Source of the DNA: Lysobacteraceae bacterium
GTDB taxonomy: Bacteria > Pseudomonadota > Gammaproteobacteria > Xanthomonadales > Xanthomonadaceae
Length of the DNA: 51,106 nucleotides
Assembly (NCBI GenBank): GCA_023954075.1
Contig: JAMLIV010000022.1
Coordinates: forward strand, 1-51,106
Direction of reading: 5' to 3'
Within the stretch, counting starts at the first letter, position 1. The number at the start of each line of letters is the position of its first letter. A program made the translations under genes and the position numbers. Shown here piece by piece: positions 34,028-43,781 of this stretch. The notes beneath the pieces are model-generated. The model was not told the origin of the DNA and searched no databases. It saw only the letters and a program-made list of their open reading frames with translations.

Positions 34028-36418
34028 CTACCTTTCCCCGTCCGCCGCCTTCGCGCCGATGCTGCGTTCGAACAGCGCGAAGATGCGCCGGTATTCGTCC
34101 AGCCAGGCGTCGGGTTCCACGAAGCCGTGGCGCTCCAGCGGGTAGCTGGCCAGCTCCCAGCGCTCCTTCTTCAGCTCGATCAGCCGCTGCGCCAGGCGCA
34201 CCGAGTCCTGGTAGAACACGTTGTCGTCCATCATCCCGTGCGCGATCAGCAGGTCGCCCTTGAGCCCTTCGGCGAAGAAGATCGGCGAGCCGCTGCGGTA
34301 GCCCACGGGGTCGATATCCGGCGTGTTGAGGATGTTGGCGGTGTAGCCGTGGTTGTACTGGGTCCAGTCGGTGACCGGGCGCAGCGCGGCACCGGCGTGG
34401 AACACCTCGGGTGCCTTGAACATCGCGATCAGGCTCATGAAGCCGCCGTAGGAGCCGCCGTACACGCCCACCCGCCCGGCATCGCCCTGGTGCTCGGCCA
34501 CCAGCCAGTTCACCCCGTCGATCAAATCCTGCAGCTCCGGCTCGCCGAAGCGGCGGTAGATCGCGGTGCGCCAGTCGCGCCCGTAGCCTTCCGAGGCGCG
34601 GTAGTCGATGTCGAGCACCAGATAGCCCTGCTGCACCAGAAGATTGTTGAACATCTGCTCGCGGAAATAGTAGGGATAGCGCGCGTGGGTGTTCTGGGTG
34701 TAGCCCGCGCCGTGCACGAACAGCACGATGGGATAGGTCTTGCCCGGCTCCAGCGTTTCGGGGCGGTAGAACTTGGACCACAGTGGTGCCTTCACCTGGG
34801 TCGAAGGAACCTGCTCGATGCGCGGCGCGATCCACGGATACGCGGCAAAGTCCGGATTCACCGTTTGGGTCAGCGCGCGCGCCTGCCCGCCGGTCGCCGG
34901 CAGCACCGAGATCTGGGCCGGCACGTAAGTGCTGGAATGGCGCACCAGCAGCTGCTTGCCGTCAGGCGAAACGCTGAAATCCTCCACCCCGTCGAGCGCG
35001 GTCAGCTCGCGCACCGCGCTCTTGCCCAGCGCCTTGTCGCAGACCTCATAATCACCCGGCCAGGCGCGGTTGCACAGGAAGAAAAAGCGCGAGCCGTCGG
35101 GCGAGAGCTGCGGCGAGGACACCTCCCACGCGCCCTCGGTCAGCGCGCGCGCCCTGCCGCCCTTTTCACCCACGGTGTAGAGGTGCGACCAGCCGCTTTC
35201 CTCCGACAGCAGCCACAGCGTGCGGTTGTCCGACAGCCAGCCGAAATCGTTGAAGTTCCAGTTGATCCAGGCCGCGTCGGTGAGCCGGTGCAGCGGCACC
35301 AGCGCGGTGCCCGTGGCGGCGGCCCGCGCGATCCAGCGGTCCTTGTTGTCGGTCGCACGAAGCTGCACCGCCGCGCGGCTGCCGTCGTCGCTGAAACGGA
35401 TCGCATCGATGCGCACCGGGCGCTGGCCCTTGAGTGCGTCCTTGCCTGCGGCCTTGCGCAGATCGGCCAGCGGATCGACGTCGATGCCGGGCAGCGCGTC
35501 GAACGTCAGCGTCTCGACCTTGCCCGTGGCCAGCTCCACCCGCCGCAGCGTGTGCCCGGCCGGCGGATTGCGCCCGACGCGGGTGCGCACGTCCTCCACG
35601 TCCTCGTAGCCGGACTCGGTCACGTACACCGGCATCTTGCCGGCGCGGCCCTTGTCGCCGTTCCTGGGCTCGGTGACCACCAGCAGCCAGCGCCCGTCCG
35701 GGCTCAGCGCCGAGCGCGCGATCTTCACCTCGTCGCCCAGATACACCGGCACGCCGGCGCGGGTGGCATCCGCCTTGCGCAGCTCGGCATCACGCGCGCG
35801 CCGCGCCTCGGTGTCGGCGCGGCGCTTGGCCAGCGTCGCGATCAGTTCGAGCTGCAGCGCGCGCAGATCGTCGGCCTTCGGCTCGGCCGCCGGGTCCTTT
35901 TCCGCCTTCGGCTGGGCCAGCGGATGCACCAGCCGCGAGGCCAGGTCCACCGCATACCAGTCATCGCCGGAACGAAACTGCGCCTGCCGCTGGTCGGCGG
36001 AAAACTGCGCCCCGGACGCATTCATGCCGCGGCTGAGCTGCACGAGCCGGCCATCGCGCAGTTCGCGCAGGAACAGATCCCCGTCGCGCACGAACAGCGC
36101 ACGCTCCCGACGCAGATCGAACACCGCATCGGCCGCATCCAGCCCCGCCCGCTCCGCGTCACCCGCTACCCGGCTCGCACCATCCTTCAGCGTCGTCACA
36201 TGCAGATCGCGCAAGGGACTGCCGACGCGCTTTTGTTCGTGCAGCACGCTCTTGCCATCCAGCGCCCACCACGCCCGCTCCACCGGCGCTCCGATCCAGT
36301 CCGGATCGGCCATGATCTTTTCCATCGTCAGCGGCTCGGCGGCGTGGACGGCGAGGGCGGAAGTCGCGATGAAAAGCAACAGGGCAAGACGGGAAATGGC
36401 TATGCACACGGGAAACAT
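34028..36418 (-). CDS. Exported prolyl oligopeptidase family (S9) peptidase
   Basis: This 796-residue enzyme has a signal peptide (1 to about 27, ending AVHAA), a long propeller region (about 45-540) and a C-terminal alpha/beta-hydrolase. The nucleophile is S656 in GGSYGG, the acid is in the D731-D732 pair (MMDDNVF) and the histidine is H764 (ERHGF). The layout and length match the DPP IV-like/acylaminoacyl peptidases common in Xanthomonadaceae periplasms. Residues 185-215 form a charged Lys/Ala/Glu/Asp-rich insertion in the propeller. ATG at 36418 has no strong ribosome site but is the only start that gives a clean signal peptide. It is divergent from the HEAT-repeat gene. Confidence 0.92.
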   Translation of the reverse strand: MFPVCIAISRLALLLFIATSALAVHAAEPLTMEKIMADPDWIGAPVERAWWALDGKSVLHEQKRVGSPLRDLHVTTLKDGASRVAGDAERAGLDAADAVFDLRRERALFVRDGDLFLRELRDGRLVQLSRGMNASGAQFSADQRQAQFRSGDDWYAVDLASRLVHPLAQPKAEKDPAAEPKADDLRALQLELIATLAKRRADTEARRARDAELRKADATRAGVPVYLGDEVKIARSALSPDGRWLLVVTEPRNGDKGRAGKMPVYVTESGYEDVEDVRTRVGRNPPAGHTLRRVELATGKVETLTFDALPGIDVDPLADLRKAAGKDALKGQRPVRIDAIRFSDDGSRAAVQLRATDNKDRWIARAAATGTALVPLHRLTDAAWINWNFNDFGWLSDNRTLWLLSEESGWSHLYTVGEKGGRARALTEGAWEVSSPQLSPDGSRFFFLCNRAWPGDYEVCDKALGKSAVRELTALDGVEDFSVSPDGKQLLVRHSSTYVPAQISVLPATGGQARALTQTVNPDFAAYPWIAPRIEQVPSTQVKAPLWSKFYRPETLEPGKTYPIVLFVHGAGYTQNTHARYPYYFREQMFNNLLVQQGYLVLDIDYRASEGYGRDWRTAIYRRFGEPELQDLIDGVNWLVAEHQGDAGRVGVYGGSYGGFMSLIAMFKAPEVFHAGAALRPVTDWTQYNHGYTANILNTPDIDPVGYRSGSPIFFAEGLKGDLLIAHGMMDDNVFYQDSVRLAQRLIELKKERWELASYPLERHGFVEPDAWLDEYRRIFALFERSIGAKAADGER

Positions 36419-36595
36419 CTCCGCGACGAAAAGGGATCAGGAATGTTGCGAGTCTAGGGCAATCCCGGCGACAGGGCATGGCCGAGTCGTCATTCTCCGA
36501 AGAGCGCCAAAGCTCGTTTGACGCACGCCGCACGCTCCGTAAATGATGGCCTCCCGCACCCTGCCCGCAATTCCTTGCTGAAGAGATCCCCAGCC

Positions 36596-38431
36596 GTGAT
36601 ATCCGCACCTTGGCTTGTCGCAGCGCTGTTGGCGTTTGCCTTCACGCAGCCCGGCTCCGCGCACGCGAAGGACTGCGCCACGCTGGACGATTGCCTCCAG
36701 GAGCTGCTCCAGACCGCGAAGGAGCCAAAGCTTCCTGGCGCACCCATGCGCCAGGAAACCCACACGCTTGCAGAGCGGATTGCCTCGTTTCCCGGAGCCG
36801 CAGAGGCACTCGTTCCCCTGCTGGCCGATCCGGATCCGGACATCGCCGAGCGGGCCGGCCTCGCGCTGAGCGCCATGCCCTCGATTCCTCCCGAATACTT
36901 TGACGCCATCCGCGCCGGCCTGGAACGCGGCCTGGGGTGGTTGCCCGCAGCGCTGGGGCGGATCGATTCCGAAAAGGCCGCGCGCGAAGCCGTGGATCGC
37001 TATCTGGCATCCCGCAGCGCGCCGCACAATCAAGAGGCCGCGGCAGTCGTGCGCAGCGGTGTGCGAGCCATTCCGCGCATCCTCGAACGCGCAGCGTGCT
37101 CGACCCCCTGCCCGCCTGAAACGCACTGGCTTCTGGGCACCGTGCTGGAACAGATTCAGCCTGGCCGCGAGCGCGCAGCCGAAGGCCTCATGGGTATTGC
37201 CGAAGATCCGGATGCACCACCGCAGACGCGCCGCGGCGTGCTGGGAATGATCGGTGCGCTGGGCCGTGACGGGCTTGCACTTGAACCGCGCCTGTTGGCG
37301 CTGAAGGCGCAGGCTCCGGAGCTGGGAGCGTGGATGGATGGAGCACTGGTGGAGATCGGATCGCGGCGCAGCGGTGAAATCCTTGCGCGCAGGCTGCGGC
37401 AAGAGCCTTCGGCGTGGATTCTGCGGGACATCGCGGAGACGGGCGAGGCGGCACGGGGCGCGGGTCCCGCGGTGGCTGAATTCCTTGCGGGCGACCCCCT
37501 GCTTCGCGCACCCGCCGCACTCACGCTGGGGTACATCGGATACGAACCCGCCGTGCCGGCGCTGGTTGCCGCACTCGATGATCCGGTCGATCCGCGCGCC
37601 ACCTGGGCGGCGGCAAAGGCGCTCGGGCGCCTGCGGGCCGACGCCGCGCTGGGGGTACTCTCCGAGGCCGCTACGGCACACTGGTACCCGCCCACGCGCG
37701 AGGCGGCGCGCAGCGCCGTGCGGCAGATTCGCGGTGAAGAGGCGGAGGAGAACGACGAGCGGGGCTCCGGCTTCGCGATGCGATTCTTCGGGTACGAGCA
37801 CCTTGATGAGGGGATCCCCGAGTGCGAGGCTCCGGCCGAACGCAGGCATCGCGAGTCTCGCGCGACGAAGCTCTACGCGCACCGCTCTCCCGAGCGAATG
37901 AAGCGCCTCGCCTACCCGAGCCAGATCGTTTCCTACGGCGCCGATGACGAGGAGGCGCAGCGCGCCGCCGGAGAAACGGTGATCCGTGTCCATTCGGGCA
38001 ACCTGCGCGAGCATCGGGAGATTGTCGAGCAGACTCCCGGCGTCGCGCTTCGGGTCGGTGGCGGCTGGCTGGCGGGATCGGATCGCGGCGAGTGGGGCGG
38101 CGAGCTGATGTTCCTCCCCGATGCGGGCGCACCGCAGCACATCCTGGACGCGAACATCGAAGACATCTACCAGCTCGGTGACGCAATCGTGGTCACGACC
38201 GGGCTTGCGCACCTCTCCATGAATCAGGGCGTGCTGTACCGGGCGACTCGCGATGCGCAGGGAGCATGGCAGGCGGAGATCTGGCGCATTCTTCCGGGTG
38301 CGCCCGCCGCTTCCCATCTGGTCAAGCCGGACGAACTTCTCGTCCGGACCCGGCACACGGGAACCGTGGTGGTGGACGCCGAGGGCCGGATGCGGATGGC
38401 ACGCTGCCGGAAGGCAGCGGCCACTCGGTGA
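36596..38431 (+). CDS. Exported HEAT-repeat protein of unknown function
   Basis: This protein of about 611 residues starts at the GTG at 36596, which gives a good signal peptide (SAPWLVAALLAFAFTQPGSAHA). The segment 35-390 is built from short paired helices with the HEAT/PBS-lyase pattern, for example ALVPLLADPDPDIAERAGLAL and TLGYIGYEPAVPALVAALDDP, usually protein-binding surfaces. The C-terminal part (about 420-611) reads as beta-rich repeats with Gly and Asp loops (GGELMFLPDAG, IEDIYQLGDAIVV), possibly a WD-like or lipoprotein-associated domain. An ATG at 36518 is in frame, but would hide the signal peptide. The gene converges on the ABC operon and no partner was recognised. Confidence 0.72.
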   Translation: MISAPWLVAALLAFAFTQPGSAHAKDCATLDDCLQELLQTAKEPKLPGAPMRQETHTLAERIASFPGAAEALVPLLADPDPDIAERAGLALSAMPSIPPEYFDAIRAGLERGLGWLPAALGRIDSEKAAREAVDRYLASRSAPHNQEAAAVVRSGVRAIPRILERAACSTPCPPETHWLLGTVLEQIQPGRERAAEGLMGIAEDPDAPPQTRRGVLGMIGALGRDGLALEPRLLALKAQAPELGAWMDGALVEIGSRRSGEILARRLRQEPSAWILRDIAETGEAARGAGPAVAEFLAGDPLLRAPAALTLGYIGYEPAVPALVAALDDPVDPRATWAAAKALGRLRADAALGVLSEAATAHWYPPTREAARSAVRQIRGEEAEENDERGSGFAMRFFGYEHLDEGIPECEAPAERRHRESRATKLYAHRSPERMKRLAYPSQIVSYGADDEEAQRAAGETVIRVHSGNLREHREIVEQTPGVALRVGGGWLAGSDRGEWGGELMFLPDAGAPQHILDANIEDIYQLGDAIVVTTGLAHLSMNQGVLYRATRDAQGAWQAEIWRILPGAPAASHLVKPDELLVRTRHTGTVVVDAEGRMRMARCRKAAATR

Positions 38432-38453
38432 GGCGACATGCCTCGCGCCGCGC

Positions 38454-39716
38454 CTACTCCGCCCTCAGCGCCGCAATCGGATCGAGCTGGGCGGCCTGCC
38501 GCGCGGGATAGACGCCGAAGGCGAGGCCGACCAGGGCGCACAGCGCGGTGGCGATGAAGATCGGCAGCGGTGCCCAGGCCACCTGCCAGCCGGCGAGGGT
38601 GGCGATGAGGTAGGCCACGATCGCGCCGAACACCACGCCGAGCAGGGCGCCGAGCACGCAGATGACGAAGGTTTCGCGCAGGAACTGGGCGATCACGTCG
38701 CGCTGGCGTGCGCCCAGGGCGCGCAGCAGACCGATCTCGCGGCGGCGCTCCAGCACGTTGGCCAGCATGATATTCATGATGCCGATGCCGCCTACCAGGA
38801 GGCTCACGCCGGCGATGGCGGCCATCACGATCTGGAAGATGCGCTGGGTTTCCTGGTGCTGCCGGTAGAGCTGGGCCGGCACCACCAGGCTGGTGTCGTC
38901 GACGCCGCCGTGGCGTTGGTCGAGCACGGCCGCGGCCACGCGCGCCGCGTCGGCGATGCGCGCGGGATCGTCGATGCGGATCCAGAACCGATCCACCTCG
39001 TCCTCCATCGGCTGGGTGCGCAGGCGCGCCCGCGCGGTCGACAGCGGCACGAAGGCGCGGTTGCTCTCCAGCCCGAGCTGCACGCCCTCGAACTTGTCGG
39101 CGGAAAGGTCGCGATCGGTGAGCACGCCGACGACCTCGAACCAGGCGTGGTTGAGCTTGACCGCCTGGCCCAGCGCGCTGCCGTCGGGAAACAGGTCGCG
39201 CGCGGCCTGGTGGCCGAGGACGACCACCGAGGCCAGGCGGGTTTCGTCGGCCTGGGTCAGGGCGCGTCCCTGCTCCGGCACCAGCGCCGCCAGTTCGAAG
39301 TAGTCGGGCGTCACGCCGCTGACCTGGGCATCGCCGGCACCGCTGGCGCTGAAGGCGGCGTGGGTCTTGATGCGCTTTTCGGCAGCGAACTGCTGCGCGC
39401 CGGGGAGCGATTCGAGCACCGCGCGCGCGTCGGCCACCGTGAGGCCCATGCTGCGGTTGCGGTTCTCGCGCAGGGAGTCCGCATCGAAGGTTCTCGCTTC
39501 GACGATCAGGTTGTTGAGCCCCAGGCCCTGCACCAGCTTGAGCGCCTCGCGCTTGGAGCCTTCGCCCACCGCCTGCATCGCCACGATGGCACCGATGCCG
39601 AAGATCAGGCCGAGCAGGGTGAGGCCGGTGCGCAGCTTGCGGCGAGAGAGTTCCTCCAGCGCCTCGCGCCACAGGGCGAGGTTCGCGCGCCAGTTTTTCG
39701 AGGTGTTGGATGTCAT
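38454..39716 (-). CDS. ABC transporter permease, MacB/FtsX type
   Basis: This 420-residue permease has an N-terminal helix (LTLLGLIFGIGAIVAMQAVGEGS), a large periplasmic domain (about 55-285) and three C-terminal helices. The typical VGGIGIMNIMLANVLERRREIGLLRALGARQRDV segment follows the second helix. Such permeases work as mechanotransmitters, pushing periplasmic substrates through a TolC tunnel rather than moving them across the inner membrane. The ATG at 39716 overlaps the stop of the third adaptor gene (ATGA). It is the last gene of the operon. No outer membrane factor gene is nearby. Confidence 0.92.
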   Translation of the reverse strand: MTSNTSKNWRANLALWREALEELSRRKLRTGLTLLGLIFGIGAIVAMQAVGEGSKREALKLVQGLGLNNLIVEARTFDADSLRENRNRSMGLTVADARAVLESLPGAQQFAAEKRIKTHAAFSASGAGDAQVSGVTPDYFELAALVPEQGRALTQADETRLASVVVLGHQAARDLFPDGSALGQAVKLNHAWFEVVGVLTDRDLSADKFEGVQLGLESNRAFVPLSTARARLRTQPMEDEVDRFWIRIDDPARIADAARVAAAVLDQRHGGVDDTSLVVPAQLYRQHQETQRIFQIVMAAIAGVSLLVGGIGIMNIMLANVLERRREIGLLRALGARQRDVIAQFLRETFVICVLGALLGVVFGAIVAYLIATLAGWQVAWAPLPIFIATALCALVGLAFGVYPARQAAQLDPIAALRAE

Positions 39717-40960
39717 GGCGCGGCCTCCGCGGTCGTTGCGCCGCCCGCATCCGCGCGTTCCATCGCATCGGGCAGGAGCAGCACCGCATCGCCCGCGGCC
39801 AGGCCGGAGACGATGCGGGTGCGCGCCGGGCCGCGCGCGCCGGTTTCCACGTCCCGCCGCTGCGCTTCGCCGCGGTGCACCACGTAGACGTAGCTCTGCC
39901 CGGCGTCGGAGCGGAGCGCCACGTTGGGCACGCTCAGCGTCGGCTCGGTGCCGTCGTTGAGGTGCAGCACGGCGCGGAAGGCCTGGCCCGGCACCCAGCC
40001 CCAGCGCTGCGCGGCCTCGGCCGGCAGCGGGGCCTTGGCCTTGAGGTAGCGCACCGGGTTGTCGCGCCCGGCCGCCTGCGCGGCGTTGGCGACGAATTCC
40101 AGCGCGGTGGTCGTGATCTGCTCCGGATGGCCGAGCGGGTGGACGCTGACCGCCAGCCCCTTTTCCACATCGTGCGCATCCAGCTGCGGTATGGACACCT
40201 GCAGCTCCAGCGTGGAGGTGTCGGGCAGGCTGCCCAGTTCGTTCTGCGCCCAGAGCGTCGAGCCCACGGTCGGCTTGTCGCCGCTCCAGTCGGCCTCCAG
40301 CACCAGCACGCCGTCGTGCGGGGCGATCAGCTCCAGCGAGGAAAGATCCTCGCGCCGCAGGTTGGCGGTGTGCTGGTAGGTGGCGGCCTGCGCATCGACC
40401 ACGGCCAGTTCGGCGCTGCCGCGGTCGCTGGCCTGATCCAGCCGCCAGCGCAGGGTGTCGTCCTTGGCATCGAGGAAGGCGCGATCCTGGATCGCATCGA
40501 GAATCTGGTTGCGCGCGAACATGGTGAGGTCGGCGTCGGCGTAGCGGCTGGCGATGGCGAGATCCGAATCCACCTGCGCCAGATCCACCTCCAGCCGCCC
40601 GACGGTGGAATCCAGGGTTTCCTGCTTGCCGGCGCGGGTCAGGGCGTTGCGCTGGATTTCCAGCAGCGCCTCGGTGAGCTGCAGCTCGCCCTGGGCGGCG
40701 GAAAAGCGCGCGATGACCTGGCCCTGTTTCACCGCGCTGCCGTCGGGTGCCAGTTCGGTGAGCTGCTGGCGGGTCCAGTTGCGGCCCGGCACCACCAGCG
40801 GGGTGGAGCGCACCGCGCGCACCTGGCCCTGAGTCTCGATGTCCAGCGCCAGCGGCGCGGCCACGAGCACTTCCACCGGCAGCTCCTGAAGCGGAGCCCG
40901 GGAGCAGGCGGCGGCCAGCAGCAGGCACGGTGCCAGCGCCAGGATTCGAATCATTCTCAT
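39713..40960 (-). CDS. Periplasmic adaptor lipoprotein (HlyD/MFP family), third of three
   Basis: This 415-residue protein has a lipoprotein signal with lipobox AAAC (C19) after MRMIRILALAPCLLLA. It then has a biotinyl-lipoyl-like hairpin (VPGRNWTRQQLTELAPDGSAVKQGQ), a long helical hairpin (about 100-210), a second lipoyl half (LIAPHDGVLVLEADW) and beta-barrel regions. It should bridge permease and outer membrane channel. The start overlaps the preceding adaptor stop and the stop overlaps the permease start. It is longer than its two neighbours and the only one with a lipobox. Confidence 0.88.
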   Translation of the reverse strand: MRMIRILALAPCLLLAAACSRAPLQELPVEVLVAAPLALDIETQGQVRAVRSTPLVVPGRNWTRQQLTELAPDGSAVKQGQVIARFSAAQGELQLTEALLEIQRNALTRAGKQETLDSTVGRLEVDLAQVDSDLAIASRYADADLTMFARNQILDAIQDRAFLDAKDDTLRWRLDQASDRGSAELAVVDAQAATYQHTANLRREDLSSLELIAPHDGVLVLEADWSGDKPTVGSTLWAQNELGSLPDTSTLELQVSIPQLDAHDVEKGLAVSVHPLGHPEQITTTALEFVANAAQAAGRDNPVRYLKAKAPLPAEAAQRWGWVPGQAFRAVLHLNDGTEPTLSVPNVALRSDAGQSYVYVVHRGEAQRRDVETGARGPARTRIVSGLAAGDAVLLLPDAMERADAGGATTAEAAP

Positions 40961-41913
40961 GGGCGGCTGGCCTCCGTGCGGCCGGGCGAAAGCTCCACGC
41001 GCACCCCTTGTCCGGGCTTGAGCTTGGCGTCGCTGCGCTCCAGTTCCACGCGCAGATCGACCACCGGCACCGGCTGCACCCGCGATTTGCTGCGCACCAC
41101 GCGGCCGATGTCGGCGACGTGCCCATCGAGCACCACGCCGCTGCCCTCGGCCACCACCCGCGCGTGCATGCCCACGGCGACGCGCGCCAGGTCGCGCTCG
41201 TCCACCTGGGTGCGGACCGCGAGGGTGTCCATGTCGGGAATCTCGGCCACCGCCTGGCCGCGGAACACGCGCGAGCCGACCGCGAACTTCTCGCCATCCC
41301 AGCTGCTGCGGTGGCTCACCATGCCGGCGCGCCGGGCGGTGACGCGCAGCGCGGCCAGCGCGGTTTCCAGCCGGGTGATCTTGTGCTGCAGGACGGCGAT
41401 TTCCGAGTCGATCAGGCGCAGCTCCTGATGCCGCTGCTCGGCGGCGAGGCGCTCGCGCTCGGCCGCCAGCGCCATCAGCTCTTCGGCCTCGCTGCGTTCG
41501 ATCACCAGCTTGCGGTAGTCGACCCGCCGCACCAGGGTTTCGGGCTGGGTCGCCTTGCGCTGGGCCTTGTCGAGGCTGGCGCGACGCTCCTCGGTGGTGA
41601 GGCGCTCGTTGCGCTCGCGCTCGGCCAGCTCCAGCACGAGCTGCCCGCGCTGGGACTCCTTTTCCGCCAGCGCGCTGCGCTGGGTGAGGAGCTGGTTCTG
41701 GGTATCGCCGCCGTCGAACACCACCACCATGTCGCCGGCCTGGAGCAGGGATCCGTCCGGGGCCATTTCGGTGATGTTGAGGTTCCAGAGGTTGTCGATG
41801 GAGGGCGGCGCGACCTGCTCGGTGCTGCGCGCGAACACCTCGCCGTCCAGGCGCAGCGTCTGCGCCGGGGCCAGGGCGGGCAGCAGCAGCAGGAGAGGAA
41901 CGAGGCGCTTCAC
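40957..41913 (-). CDS. Periplasmic adaptor protein (HlyD/MFP family), second of three
   Basis: This 318-residue protein has a cleavable signal (KRLVPLLLLLPALAPAQ) and the MFP layout: a lipoyl half (NITEMAPDGSLLQAGDMVVVFDGG), a long Glu/Arg-rich coiled coil (about 75-180), a second lipoyl half (VTARRAGMVSHRSSWDGEKFAVGS) and a beta barrel. It starts with GTG at 41913, overlapping the first adaptor stop (GTGA). It ends by overlapping the third adaptor gene. No lipobox is present. Its relation to the other two adaptors looks like divergence, not recent duplication. Confidence 0.87.
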   Translation of the reverse strand: MKRLVPLLLLLPALAPAQTLRLDGEVFARSTEQVAPPSIDNLWNLNITEMAPDGSLLQAGDMVVVFDGGDTQNQLLTQRSALAEKESQRGQLVLELAERERNERLTTEERRASLDKAQRKATQPETLVRRVDYRKLVIERSEAEELMALAAERERLAAEQRHQELRLIDSEIAVLQHKITRLETALAALRVTARRAGMVSHRSSWDGEKFAVGSRVFRGQAVAEIPDMDTLAVRTQVDERDLARVAVGMHARVVAEGSGVVLDGHVADIGRVVRSKSRVQPVPVVDLRVELERSDAKLKPGQGVRVELSPGRTEASRP

Positions 41914-42926
41914 GGCGCGACCTGTGCGGCAGCGGGGGAATCGGGCACTTCGGCATCCACGCGCACGCTCATGCCCGAGAGCAGGCGCGGCGAGAGGGCG
42001 GCATCGTCGATACCGACGTCCACTTCGAAATAGCGCCCGTCGCCCCACTCCCGCTTGGCCTCCGGTGCGCCCGCGATGCGTTCGATCCGACCGCGCGCGA
42101 CCACGTCGCCGAGCGCATCGAAGCGCAGCGTGACCGGCTGGCCTTCGCGCAGGCCGGCGCGTTCGGATTCCAGCGCGAAGGCGCGCACGCCCATGGCGCT
42201 GTTGCCGGCCACTTCACCGACCTGCGCGCCGGGATAGGCCGACATGCCTTCCGCGTAGCGCTGGCCGCTGCGCGAATCGAAGCCGTGCCGCACCGTGCCG
42301 GCGCGGGTGGCGCGCTGTTCGGCGGCTTCGACCTGCAGGCGGTGGTAGGCCAGCTGCGCCTCCAGCTTGCGCACCTCCAGCGCCGCATCGGCCTGCCGGC
42401 GCTGCACCGCGCCCTGCGCGGCGGCCAGCTCGGCGCGCTTCAGGTCATGCTCGCGCCGGGCGCGTTCGTACTCGCCGGCGTAGCGGTCGAAATCCAGCGC
42501 CGAGAGATGATCGCGCGGGATTTCCGCATCCACCTGGGCCTTGTCGCGCGTGGCGCGCGCCTGGATCAGCGCGATCCGTGCGTCGATGGCCTTCACCTTC
42601 AGCTCGGCGAGGTCCTTGTCGCGCCGCGCGCCGGCCTGTTCGATCTGCGCCTCCAGCTCCTGCAGGTTGTTCAGCGAATTGCCCGGATCCAGGCGGATCA
42701 GCACGTCGCCCGGCTGCACTTGGGTGCCTTCGGGAATCAGGTAGCGCAGCGTCGCCGGGGCCACGTCGCTTTGCGGCATCAGGATCGGCTCGGCGTCGAG
42801 CGCGCGCACCTGGCCGGTGAGCATCAGCGGACCGGCCAGCGCGGGCGCGCCGGACAGCGCCAGCGCCAGCAGGCCGGCGCGCCATGTCCCGCGCTGGCGG
42901 ATGGAAGATTCAGGCGGCTGTGTCAT
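41910..42926 (-). CDS. Periplasmic adaptor protein (HlyD/MFP family), first of three
   Basis: This 338-residue protein has a signal peptide (WRAGLLALALSGAPALA) and a lipoyl half with LIPEGTQVQPGDVLIRLDPGNS. A coiled coil at about 90-205 follows, then a second lipoyl half (TRAGTVRHGFDSRSGQRYAEG) and a barrel with RIERIAGAPEAKREWGDGRYF. The ATG at 42926 overlaps the ATPase gene end by 17 bases. The three adaptor genes share order but differ in sequence, so different assemblies or a hetero-oligomer are possible. Confidence 0.87.
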   Translation of the reverse strand: MTQPPESSIRQRGTWRAGLLALALSGAPALAGPLMLTGQVRALDAEPILMPQSDVAPATLRYLIPEGTQVQPGDVLIRLDPGNSLNNLQELEAQIEQAGARRDKDLAELKVKAIDARIALIQARATRDKAQVDAEIPRDHLSALDFDRYAGEYERARREHDLKRAELAAAQGAVQRRQADAALEVRKLEAQLAYHRLQVEAAEQRATRAGTVRHGFDSRSGQRYAEGMSAYPGAQVGEVAGNSAMGVRAFALESERAGLREGQPVTLRFDALGDVVARGRIERIAGAPEAKREWGDGRYFEVDVGIDDAALSPRLLSGMSVRVDAEVPDSPAAAQVAP

Positions 42927-43599
42927 GTTCGATCTTCCCGTCGCGCAGCCGCACCTGGCGCGGCGCGTGCGCGGCGACGTCGTTGTCGTGGGTCACCATC
43001 ACCACGGTCTGGCCTTCCTGGTGCACCTCGTCGATCAGCGCCAGCACGTCTTCGGCGCTGCGCGAATCGAGGTTGCCGGTGGGCTCGTCGGCCAACAGCA
43101 GCGCGGGTTTCAATACCAGCGCGCGGGCGATCGCGGCGCGCTGCATCTGCCCGCCGGAAAGCTCGCCTGGGCGATGGCCCATGCGGTCGCCCAGGCCCAC
43201 GCGCGCGAGCAGGGTCTGCGCGCGGCGCGGAGCCTGCTCATCGGGGTGCTCGGAAAAGCGCATCGGCAGCAGCACGTTTTCCAGCACCGTCAGGCGCGGC
43301 AGCAGGTGAAAGCTCTGGAACACGAAGCCGATGCGGCGGTTGCGCACGCGGCTGGCGGCGGTGTCGTCGAGCGTGCGCACCTCGATGCCGTCGAGCCGGT
43401 AGCTGCCCGAATCGGGTCGGTCCAGGCAGCCGAGCACGTTGAGCAGGGTGGACTTGCCCGAGCCGGAGGGGCCGGTGAGGGTGACGTATTCGCCGGCGCG
43501 GATCGCCAGATCCACGCCGTCGAGCGCGCGCACGGTCTGGCCGCTCATGCGGTAGTGGCGGGTGACCGCGTCCAGCTCGATCATCGGGGGAGGCATCAT
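42910..43599 (-). CDS. ABC transporter ATP-binding protein, MacB/LolD type
   Basis: This protein of about 229 residues is a nucleotide-binding domain of the MacB/LolD group. The Walker A is GPSGSGKST, the Q-loop FVFQSFHLLP, the signature LSGGQMQRAAIARAL, Walker B LLLADEPTGNLD and the switch His in VMVTHDNDVAA. It should power the permease encoded at the end of the operon. The start is taken as ATG 43599; ATG 43596 or 43584 (MIELDAVTRHY) are equally possible. This is the first gene of the five-gene operon, and the 43600-43763 interval divergent from the DUF2157-like gene should contain its promoter. Confidence 0.94.
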   Translation of the reverse strand: MMPPPMIELDAVTRHYRMSGQTVRALDGVDLAIRAGEYVTLTGPSGSGKSTLLNVLGCLDRPDSGSYRLDGIEVRTLDDTAASRVRNRRIGFVFQSFHLLPRLTVLENVLLPMRFSEHPDEQAPRRAQTLLARVGLGDRMGHRPGELSGGQMQRAAIARALVLKPALLLADEPTGNLDSRSAEDVLALIDEVHQEGQTVVMVTHDNDVAAHAPRQVRLRDGKIEHDTAA

Positions 43600-43781
43600 G
43601 GGGATTCCACGCGGAGGACTTGCATGGACCCGCGCCGGGGCGACAGGTTCCGGGGCGCGCATCATATCCGCGCCGGTTCTGCCGCAGCGTGTGCCTTCCG
43701 GCACGGTGGCCGGGTGCGTCTAGGCGAGATGGCGACGGCGACGCATACTGCCGGCATCGGGTGATGATCGGGGCACGGCGG

